IMG/VR virus record: IMGVR_UViG_3300032294_002470
Span: 1 to 52,793 of that record
DNA length: 52,793 nt
Reading direction: 5' to 3' (one strand)
Origin: a virus
Positions 47,475 to 52,793 of the stretch are shown here, piece by piece. Both the position numbers and the translations under genes were made by a program. The notes under the pieces are model-generated. The model worked only from the letters and a program-made list of their open reading frames with translations, was not told the origin of the DNA and ran no database searches. Position 1 is the first letter of the stretch, and each line of letters opens with the position of its first letter.

Positions 47475-48905
47475 TTAATTAAATTGATTTGAATGCGAAA
47501 CCTGTGCAGATCTATTCTCCTTTAGTAGTTTAGAAAGTCTTTCGACTTCAGCAAAGTCTCGATTGTCTAGTGCTTGGTCAATTAGGTCTTGAATTTCAGA
47601 CTGACTTATTTCGCCGCTAGCTGCTCTTGGTTCAAAATTATTATCAAATGCAGTATCAAAGCTAGAGTCCCCGTACTCTTCATCGTCGTAGCCAGAACCT
47701 GAAACTGAGTCTTCCCATTCAGCGAGCTCGTCCTGTATTAACTGGATTAATTTTTGAACGATTGCTTGAGCCTTAGGCATTGCTTCACGAGCATCGGCTA
47801 CTTCAGATTCAGTGTAAGCGGGTTCGTTCCCAAGAACTTGTCTGTAAAGCGGAGCAGCTGTGAAGATTAATCGCATTAGTTCAAGGAACTTTGTATCGGG
47901 TAGAACGCTTGCATCAATCATCTTACCCCAAACGTATTCGCGACCGTTTTCGATATTCGCAACCTCTGGGAAACTATTAATAAAATCTCTAAGATCAGCA
48001 GCAGTTAGCTTGGCTCTCTTAAGATCCTGTACCTCGTCCTTAGCAGTATCGGCATTCATAAAGACCTTAGCGATCGTCTCATCATCTAGATGCGCAAGGC
48101 CACCCTGATTGATTAGTCCGTATATTGCTTTAATCGCTTCATGAAACAACATCGCCTGGTCCATACCAAGGATTATTAACTTAGCCGTATCTGATTCATG
48201 CTCTTCTTCCTGATTCATATCATCCTCTTTAGGAGTTTCATCAGCGTTCTTTTCTTCTTTGGGTTTCCATTCAATTTTAGAGATCCCGCTCAATCCGTTT
48301 CCGTTTTCGATCATTGCAGCACCAACCTCTTCTGGAATTCTCCAGTCTCGTGCATTACAAATATCAGTTATCTTTATTAAGAGATCAACCATACGATTGG
48401 CCTTTTCTTCTCCGAATAGTTCAGTTAAGCCTGCCATATTGGTATCGCCAATTAGCATCTTCTTTGAATTGATTGCCTCGCCTTGAGCGATCATGTTTAG
48501 GATCTTACGCTTGTGGATTGCAGTTTTAGTATCCTCGTCCTCGATCTCCTTAAAGCTTGGAGTTTCCGGGTCTTCAGGTTTTTCCTGGTCCATTTTCTGC
48601 TTCATTTCCCTAGGATTGGTTGGGATTCTAATATCAAGCTCGGTCTCTCCAAGAATGGAACCGTATTGCTCTTCAATTACTGAGCGAGTTAGGTCTTCAA
48701 GTTGTTTTTCCTTGCCTCTTTGCATTGACTGCACTTCCATTACGAAACGCATTAGGCTTCCCATTTCTCTACCGAAACGCTGTTCAATATCTCGAGCACT
48801 GCCCTCAGCTCTCTTGTTTAAGGAGGTTAAGTATTCAGGAGAAACCGCAGGATTTCCCTTGATGTCTGCCTCGTTCATGAATTGTTTAAACGATTTCATT
48901 ATCAT
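47475..48905 (-). CDS. Capsid-targeted protein, 476 aa
   Basis: The leader is MKSFKQFMNEADI from Met3. The body is helical and strongly charged, with acidic low-complexity stretches (EEKNADETPKEDDMNQEEE, YDDEEYGDSSFD). No catalytic motif is seen. It ends directly at the ATG of the lysozyme frame. Acidic scaffolding or internal protein is the best guess. Confidence 0.7.
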   Translation of the reverse strand: MIMKSFKQFMNEADIKGNPAVSPEYLTSLNKRAEGSARDIEQRFGREMGSLMRFVMEVQSMQRGKEKQLEDLTRSVIEEQYGSILGETELDIRIPTNPREMKQKMDQEKPEDPETPSFKEIEDEDTKTAIHKRKILNMIAQGEAINSKKMLIGDTNMAGLTELFGEEKANRMVDLLIKITDICNARDWRIPEEVGAAMIENGNGLSGISKIEWKPKEEKNADETPKEDDMNQEEEHESDTAKLIILGMDQAMLFHEAIKAIYGLINQGGLAHLDDETIAKVFMNADTAKDEVQDLKRAKLTAADLRDFINSFPEVANIENGREYVWGKMIDASVLPDTKFLELMRLIFTAAPLYRQVLGNEPAYTESEVADAREAMPKAQAIVQKLIQLIQDELAEWEDSVSGSGYDDEEYGDSSFDTAFDNNFEPRAASGEISQSEIQDLIDQALDNRDFAEVERLSKLLKENRSAQVSHSNQFN

Positions 48906-49110
48906 TCTCTAGTTCTTTTAGGCGATCCAACACGTCTTCAGCTTGAGCTTTTGCTGGCTCAGGTTGTTTGAACGGTTTCTTTGTAGGAATTGGGCCCGGT
49001 TTCGGTCTTGTAGCAGGCTTGGGTGGAGCAATGGTCGGTGCCGGTTTGGTAGCCGGTTCCGCTGCGTAGAATTCAGTTATGAATTGCTCAAATAGTTTGA
49101 TGTGCTTCAT
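48886..49110 (-). CDS. Capsid-targeted Pro/Lys-rich peptide, 74 aa
   Basis: Leader MKHIKLFEQFITEF, then a Pro/Ala/Lys-rich disordered stretch (PTIAPPKPATRPKPG) and an acidic helix. After cleavage of the tag the mature peptide would be under 60 residues. It overlaps the next gene by 20 nt. A late-type promoter is upstream. Confidence 0.68.
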   Translation of the reverse strand: MKHIKLFEQFITEFYAAEPATKPAPTIAPPKPATRPKPGPIPTKKPFKQPEPAKAQAEDVLDRLKELENDNEIV

Positions 49111-49135
49111 TTAGAGTTACTAATTATTTACCTAG

Positions 49136-49144
49136 TTATTTATT
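49136..49144 (-). promoter_or_regulatory. Late-type promoter box
   Basis: AATAAATAA on the minus strand, 25 nt upstream of the Pro-rich capsid-targeted gene. Confidence 0.6.
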
Positions 49145-49162
49145 TGCCGAACTCCGTAAAAT

Positions 49163-49192
49163 AAAAACGGGATCAAGAGGACCCCGTTTTTA
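49163..49192. terminator. Bidirectional terminator hairpin
   Basis: AAAAACGGG and CCCCGTTTTT form a stem with A/T tracts on both sides, downstream of the 34-aa ORF. Confidence 0.65.
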
Positions 49193-49219
49193 AAATAAGC
49201 ATGCCTAGATCAGAACTAC

Positions 49220-49324
49220 TTAATACGCGTGATAGTTACCACGGCGTATTTGATAATCTCTATTTGCAAAGTGCTTGAATCTCAAGCAAAGTAATCTCTT
49301 AATTGTTTCTAACAGAAAGTCCAT
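49220..49324 (-). CDS. Possible small basic protein, 34 aa
   Basis: The frame MDFLLETIKRLLCLRF... is basic and amphipathic. It lies in the 290-nt gap between two tagged genes and is followed by a terminator. Evidence is limited to the open frame and position. Confidence 0.4.
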   Translation of the reverse strand: MDFLLETIKRLLCLRFKHFANRDYQIRRGNYHAY

Positions 49325-49353
49325 TTATTAAGGTTCTTCATGAAGTTAATGTA

Positions 49354-49379
49354 CAAAAAACCGGCCGCATGGGCCGGTC
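49354..49379 (-). terminator. Rho-independent terminator
   Basis: On the minus strand ACCGGCC and GGCCGGT form a stem, followed by TTTTTT, 23 nt after the stop of the 49402-49734 gene. Confidence 0.78.
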
Positions 49380-49401
49380 AGTTATAAAGATCTATTGATT
49401 A

Positions 49402-49734
49402 TTAGTACAGGTCATTGAGTAAAATGTACTCGAACCAACCGATATCATCAATTCCACTGGAATCATACATCCAGGTTTTAACCTGTTCAAGTTCTTCCGC
49501 ATCTTCATCAGACTCAGAGTCTATGTGCTTTTCAAAAAGTTCTCGGAACTTATTCTTTAATGTATCAATTGCAGCATTTACTTCAGGATCAGAACTCCAT
49601 TCATCAACTAAAGTTTCGTAACGTTCTTTGAAAGGTGCAGAGTAGTCAGAGAAACCCATGTTCCTAAGCTCAGCCTGGTCTTCCCTATCGAGTTCTTCAT
49701 GTACGAATTGATTGAATGCTTTTAAATTTTTCAT
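49402..49734 (-). CDS. Capsid-targeted acidic protein, 110 aa
   Basis: Leader MKNLKAFNQFVHEEL. The rest is acidic and helical (DSESDEDAEELEQVKTW). It overlaps the upstream gene stop by 4 nt and is followed by a strong terminator. No motif is recognised. Confidence 0.68.
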   Translation of the reverse strand: MKNLKAFNQFVHEELDREDQAELRNMGFSDYSAPFKERYETLVDEWSSDPEVNAAIDTLKNKFRELFEKHIDSESDEDAEELEQVKTWMYDSSGIDDIGWFEYILLNDLY

Positions 49735-50360
49735 GAATGATTTATTATTTTGTTCCTGTTTTTTTGGGTGCCGAATTCGGCTGCAACTTGCTTTGAGAGT
49801 TCAATGTCTTGATCGGTCGCTCGATTGATTGCCTCCTTTTCCATTCTTCTCATGAAGTCCGGAAACTCGGCTCCAACCTTGAGCACGCATTCTGTCCAAG
49901 GTTTTGGATCGTATTCTCTCTTTTTGGTGTAGTACTCACGAGCAATCTCGCCAGCAGTATCATTGTCCAAATACACGGTATTCTCTCCGAGTTTAAAGCT
50001 TGCCTCAACTGTTGGATAATCCTCCATTGAGATTGACCATTGGCATGATGTTCCGTTCTCAAGTTCTGCCCAACACTTCACGCTCTGATCGGTCTCTTCG
50101 CACTCCACAAGCTTTTTTACTTTACCGGTAAGCCAGTCCTTGAATGTTTTGGGTTCCTCAGCAACCGGTGCTTCAGTCGTGTCCTCTTCTGGCCCGGTTT
50201 CAGCGGGTTCTTGAACCTCAATCGGCGCTTCTTTAGGCTCGGCTGCTGGTTCAGGCTTGGGCTTCTTCTCCGGCTTCTTGAAAGGCACGGGCTTGTGAGC
50301 TTGATCCGCTGCTCGTTCCATATCCTCAAAGAAGTTCTCGTATAGTTTAACGTATTTCAA
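49731..50360 (-). CDS. Capsid-targeted Pro/Glu-rich protein, TTG start, 209 aa
   Basis: The leader MKYVKLYENFFEDM requires a TTG start at 50360, like the gene at 45134. Residues 20-75 are a Pro/Glu/Lys-rich linker (KKPEKKPKPEPAAEPKEAP). A compact C-terminal domain includes CWAELENGTSCQWSISMEDY. No family is assigned. Confidence 0.68.
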   Translation of the reverse strand: MKYVKLYENFFEDMERAADQAHKPVPFKKPEKKPKPEPAAEPKEAPIEVQEPAETGPEEDTTEAPVAEEPKTFKDWLTGKVKKLVECEETDQSVKCWAELENGTSCQWSISMEDYPTVEASFKLGENTVYLDNDTAGEIAREYYTKKREYDPKPWTECVLKVGAEFPDFMRRMEKEAINRATDQDIELSKQVAAEFGTQKNRNKIINHS

Positions 50361-50447
50361 ATTATAGGTCTTGAATTTTTAGTAATGATAGCGGCCCAGA
50401 GTATAGCCTGACTATTTTATATTTATTTAGAGTCACTAAGTTTTTAT

Positions 50448-50657
50448 TTACGGAGTCAATGGATCTGGGCTTGTCCATTCAGGCGTTGATAAAATAGTTA
50501 ACATTTCACTATACGTATATGGTCCTTCTGCTGTAGTTAAAGTCTGAACGAACGTTGGAATTGTGCTTCCATCCCATTTAACTAGAGTTTTTTTGGTTAT
50601 TAATTGATTTCCTTAACCATTGTTCAGATGATTGTAGTACTTTATTACGTTTGGCAT
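50448..50657 (-). pseudogene. Frame-disrupted small gene
   Basis: From the ATG at 50657 the frame meets TAA after 14 codons, then stays open for 54 codons with protein-like sequence (TLVKWDGSTIPTFVQ, PYTYSEMLTIL). Another frame carries KVLQSSEQWLRKSINN across the stop. Two compensating frameshifts, one near the A7 run at about 50590, would rebuild a 70-residue protein. It may be a decayed gene, an assembly error or slippage. Confidence 0.5.
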
Positions 50658-50660
50658 TAT

Positions 50661-51212
50661 TTAGATTTCAGTGTTTTTTGGATTTGAGCCTTGAGCTGAC
50701 TCAAGGTCCTGTCTAAGCATGAAGTAGCCTAGATAGGCTTGGTCCTCCCATTCAACCGCTCTCAGCCCGTTCTTGTCCTCAAAGAGCACCACCCTAACCT
50801 CGTCCCCGTATTCTGGTGATTCAACAAAGATCTCTTCAAGCTGTCGTGAACTCTCAGGTCGACGATACTCGTCGGTGTCCGGATCGTATGCTAGTATACC
50901 AGGAAAGCGGCGGCAGAATTCACGAACTCTCGGCTCGTTCTGGTGGGTGAGAGCCAGTATGTTAAAGACCTCAACCACAGAGTCCAGCGGTAAGCTGTCC
51001 ATGAGGTCACGCTGGTCAATGAGACCAAGATCATTGATCTCTGCGACATCCGGAGGTAGTGAAACGTTAAGCATTTTACAGGTCTCAAGCGCGGCCTCTG
51101 AGTACATCTCAAGGCGGCCTTCCGCCTCGGCAAAATGGTCAGGATTGAGCAAGTCCCGTAGGGTTGCAAGTTCTGAATTATTGAATTCTTCGAATATCTT
51201 AAGGTATTTCAT
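50661..51212 (-). CDS. Capsid-targeted protein, 183 aa
   Basis: Leader MKYLKIFEEFNNSEL. The body is acidic and mostly helical, with a C-terminal EVRVVLFEDKNGLRAVEW strand pair. No enzyme motif is seen. A late-type box lies 4 nt before the ATG. Confidence 0.7.
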   Translation of the reverse strand: MKYLKIFEEFNNSELATLRDLLNPDHFAEAEGRLEMYSEAALETCKMLNVSLPPDVAEINDLGLIDQRDLMDSLPLDSVVEVFNILALTHQNEPRVREFCRRFPGILAYDPDTDEYRRPESSRQLEEIFVESPEYGDEVRVVLFEDKNGLRAVEWEDQAYLGYFMLRQDLESAQGSNPKNTEI

Positions 51213-51216
51213 AGAG

Positions 51217-51225
51217 TTATTTATT
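51217..51225 (-). promoter_or_regulatory. Late-type promoter box
   Basis: AATAAATAA on the minus strand, almost adjacent to the start codon at 51212. Confidence 0.6.
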
Positions 51226-51249
51226 CGGCTGCAGCCTGACCAGTTTATC

Positions 51250-51597
51250 TTAATTCTTTACCACCTTAAATAGGGCTTTCTCGATGGAGTAGCCGTTATT
51301 AATGAAGTATTTTAAACTATCCACATTACAGTGAGCATAGATCATTTTATCCGAGTCTTTTATTTTAGAGTCTCGATAGTTCCAGAGCAGTTTGTATATG
51401 CCCTTTTGTCGATGTTCTTCTTTAACATAGGCATGGCACAGATAGATTACGGCAGGATGTTCCAAGTATGACACAATACCTACCAGTTCGTCTTTAATAA
51501 AACAGCCATAGTAGGTCGCGTATTCATCCAACAGGTCGGGTTTAATCTCAGCTAATTCTTTGTGAACCTCTCCGTATGTTATTTTCTTTATTTCCAT
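51250..51597 (-). CDS. GNAT N-acetyltransferase, 115 aa
   Basis: VIYLCHAYVKEEHRQKGIYK contains the R-x-x-G/A acetyl-CoA loop and the preceding strand; VDSLKYFINNGYSIEKA is the usual C-terminal N-x-x-x-x-Y-x-x-x-G segment. The first motif is short. The substrate is unknown. It lies at the edge of the tRNA-Leu-like repeat region. Confidence 0.72.
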   Translation of the reverse strand: MEIKKITYGEVHKELAEIKPDLLDEYATYYGCFIKDELVGIVSYLEHPAVIYLCHAYVKEEHRQKGIYKLLWNYRDSKIKDSDKMIYAHCNVDSLKYFINNGYSIEKALFKVVKN

Positions 51598-51615
51598 GTT
51601 CTATTTTATTTTTAG

Positions 51616-51724
51616 GAGTCAGGACAGGATTCGAACCTATGCGTAGTTTTCAAATTAGGCGTTCATCTCTTTTACATCAAAGCTTGGAGACGGCTTACTT
51701 GGTAGTACCATTTACCACCTGACT
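51616..51724 (-). ncRNA. tRNA-Leu-like element D (109 nt)
   Basis: Acceptor AGTCAGG/CCTGACT and T-loop GGTTCGAATCC are present; the D arm and anticodon arm are not recognisable. The 3' end is shared with elements A-C. Confidence 0.5.
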
Positions 51725-51732
51725 ATTTTTTA

Positions 51733-51924
51733 TTACTCTTTTTTTATTCCACTCAAAGTTAGAAGTTCATCTTTATCCAAATGATTATAACATTCTACAA
51801 CATTTTCTAAAGTGTAGAGATGTTTACCCGTTTCTTTAAAGAACTTATCTTCTAATGTGTTTTGTTGATGCCATGTAAGATTATCCCACTAAGCCTCAAT
51901 TTTATTTTCTATTTCTGTAGCCAT
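51733..51924 (-). pseudogene. Small ORF with in-frame TAG, 63 codons
   Basis: The frame starts MATEIENKIEA, meets TAG at 51889-51891, then continues WDNLTWHQQNTLEDK... to a final TAA. Both halves look like one helical protein. The second half has no Met near its start. Either a nonsense mutation or stop-codon readthrough explains it. Confidence 0.5.
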
Positions 51925-51934
51925 ATTTATATTT

Positions 51935-52003
51935 TTAGTAGTCAGGACAGGAATCGAACCTGTAAATAGTTAGTAATTCTTGTGCTGTTGGTAATTTTTC
52001 CAT
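51935..52003 (-). pseudogene. Fusion of an ORF start to a tRNA 3' half
   Basis: MEKLPTAQELLTI is a plausible gene start, but the frame then runs through tRNA T-arm sequence and stops after 22 codons. It marks a deletion between this gene and a tRNA-like repeat. Confidence 0.5.
51939..51966 (-). repeat. tRNA-Leu-like 3' half (element C)
   Basis: Only the T arm (ACAGG-TTCGATT-CCTGT) and 3' acceptor strand CCTGACT remain. The matching sequence occurs in elements A and B and nearly in D. Confidence 0.6.
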
Positions 52004-52004
52004 C

Positions 52005-52187
52005 TTATTTCTTTTTACATTTACAATCTGGATTATGTATTCCCCACGTAGCTCTTTCTTTGTTAAACTCTATATACTGATGCCCTCTAAATTCAAATTC
52101 AATAAGCTCTGCACCGTTAACAACAACTGGTTCTTTAACTTCAGTACATGATGCAAGAACAAGTAAAATTACTATTAATTTTTTCAT
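52005..52187 (-). CDS. Small lipoprotein, 60 aa
   Basis: MKKLIVILLVLASCTE is a short signal with lipobox LASC (Cys14). The mature part ends NPDCKCKKK. It probably sits in a cell membrane; function unknown. Confidence 0.7.
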   Translation of the reverse strand: MKKLIVILLVLASCTEVKEPVVVNGAELIEFEFRGHQYIEFNKERATWGIHNPDCKCKKK

Positions 52188-52198
52188 CTTTATAGTTT

Positions 52199-52303
52199 TT
52201 ATTTCTTTTTACCAAGACGTTTATCAAGTTCTTCTATTTCTTCTTGAGGCATTGCCCAAGCAAATCCAATTGCAATTACACTAAACATAATCAATACTTC
52301 CAT
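52199..52303 (-). CDS. Possible single-TM small protein, 34 aa
   Basis: MEVLIMFSVIAIGFAWAMP is one TM segment, followed by a charged tail (QEEIEELDKRLGKKK). It is short but has membrane-protein character and lies in a gap otherwise empty. Confidence 0.45.
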   Translation of the reverse strand: MEVLIMFSVIAIGFAWAMPQEEIEELDKRLGKKK

Positions 52304-52320
52304 AATTTAATTTTAATTAG

Positions 52321-52447
52321 TAGTCAGGACAGGATTCGAACCTGTATTTAATCTGTTTCGTTAGTGCTTTTGCAGAATAACTATTCTGATTAATCCCCAC
52401 CTTTCGGCTGTTATTTGGGTAGCGTCTACCAATTCCGCCACCTGACT
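52321..52447 (-). ncRNA. tRNA-Leu-like element B (127 nt)
   Basis: Acceptor AGTCAGG/CCTGACT, D arm TGGCGGAATTGGTAGACGC and T arm ACAGG/CCTGT are canonical for Leu. The central 75 nt are enlarged: CTACC/GGTGG would have a 16-nt loop and a CAGAAT-AGTT-ATTCTG hairpin follows. No anticodon can be assigned. Confidence 0.55.
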
Positions 52448-52451
52448 ATAT

Positions 52452-52649
52452 TTAATAATCACCACTTTGTTTCAAAACAATAATACCGTTTGAAATTTCT
52501 TTTTCGGTAATTGAAAGTTCTTCGTCTGGTAAACCCATATCATATAAAGATTGTCCGATTATATCCTCAGCGTTTTCTAAATTATCAGAAACCACTATTA
52601 CACAACTACCTATGTAGTGTCCTTTACCTTCGTGAATGTAGATTTTCAT
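52452..52649 (-). CDS. Hypothetical protein, 65 aa
   Basis: A small acidic protein (MKIYIHEGKGHYIGSC...) with VVSDNLENAEDIIGQ. It resembles short uncharacterised phage proteins. It sits between tRNA-Leu-like elements A and B. Confidence 0.62.
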   Translation of the reverse strand: MKIYIHEGKGHYIGSCVIVVSDNLENAEDIIGQSLYDMGLPDEELSITEKEISNGIIVLKQSGDY

Positions 52650-52672
52650 AACTTTTAATTTTTAATTTTAAG

Positions 52673-52767
52673 TAGTCAGGACAGGAATCGAACCTGTAAT
52701 ACCAACCAGTAACTCCTTTGGTCATCGTTGGACTTACGTATAGCGTCTACCGTTTCGCCACCTGACT
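52673..52767 (-). ncRNA. tRNA-Leu-like element A (95 nt)
   Basis: Acceptor AGTCAGG/CCTGACT, D arm TGGCGAAACGGTAGACGC and T arm ACAGG-TTCGATT-CCTGT are canonical for Leu. The 45 nt in between show ATAC/GTAT and CCAAC/GTTGG pairing but no normal anticodon arm. Size is near that of a real tRNA-Leu. Confidence 0.55.
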
Positions 52768-52775
52768 ATAGAGGC

Positions 52776-52784
52776 TAATATACC
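52776..52784 (-). promoter_or_regulatory. Early-type promoter box
   Basis: GGTATATTA on the minus strand, 8 nt upstream of tRNA-Leu-like element A. Confidence 0.5.
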
Positions 52785-52793
52785 CAGACCCGC

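Noticed and set aside
48493-48912. Plus-strand ORF of 139 codons
   Set aside because: It lies inside the tagged 476-aa gene; the minus strand has the capsid leader and the operon spacing.

Overview
The window reads as a piece of a large T4-like tailed phage (a big myovirus) that infects a Bacteroidota host. T4-type signs are a two-subunit type II topoisomerase (gp39/60-like and gp52-like), short capsid-targeting leaders like those of T4 internal head proteins on 16 reading frames, a T4-like GH24 lysozyme, AATAAATAA late-promoter-like boxes close to the T4 consensus TATAAATA, a small sigma factor, RNA ligases, and a large tRNA cluster with homing endonucleases. Bacteroidota signs are A/T-rich leaders without Shine-Dalgarno sequences, short SPII lipoproteins, a YkuD_2-type murein L,D-transpeptidase and Bacteroidota-like accessory ORFs. 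Nearly all genes lie on the minus strand; the endolysin and one mini-ORF are the exceptions.

Layout. (1) 1-3.5 kb: small unrelated ORFs, all on the minus strand, separated by 50-130 bp imperfect palindromes with outer TAAC...GTTA boxes. This matches an integron gene-cassette array with attC-like sites, and it abuts a truncated phage gene. (2) 3.5-15.8 kb: RNA ligase, CCA-adding-type nucleotidyltransferase, metallophosphoesterase, small early-type genes, lytic transglycosylase, PA14-like fibre protein, a GDP-fucose pathway (gmd, fcl), an Rnl1-like ligase, a P-loop kinase and ClpP. (3) 15.8-20.5 kb: about 20 canonical tRNAs including an initiator tRNA, four unusual tRNAs or tRNA-like elements, a PD-(D/E)XK endonuclease and structured spacers; a tRNA-Ser follows at 23.8 kb. 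(4) 20.6-27 kb: capsid-targeted proteins, an SPFH protein, metallophosphoesterase, thioredoxin and lipoproteins. (5) 27-37 kb: GH19 endolysin, PRPP synthetase, thioesterase, GIY-YIG endonuclease, a packaged 2H phosphoesterase, topoisomerase subunits and two L,D-transpeptidases. (6) 37-42 kb: capsid-targeted flavin oxidase and nucleotidyltransferase, then two glycosyltransferase-type proteins, one fused to a methyltransferase. (7) 42.7-51.2 kb: a run of capsid-targeted proteins interrupted by the sigma factor. (8) 51.2-52.8 kb: acetyltransferase and tiny ORFs separated by repeated tRNA-Leu-like elements.

Working model. Two promoter classes are visible: (A/G)GTATA(A/T)TAA in front of topoisomerase, sigma, tRNA and other early or middle genes, and (A/G)ATAAATAA in front of capsid-targeted, fibre, endolysin and glycosyltransferase genes. 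The sigma factor may read the second class. Proteins carrying the N-terminal leader (consensus about MKyiKlFEeFinE) are expected to enter the head and be delivered with the DNA. They include enzymes that could act on host defence in the first minutes, notably the 2H phosphoesterase with anti-CBASS-like motifs. No terminase, capsid or tail-tube gene is in this window.
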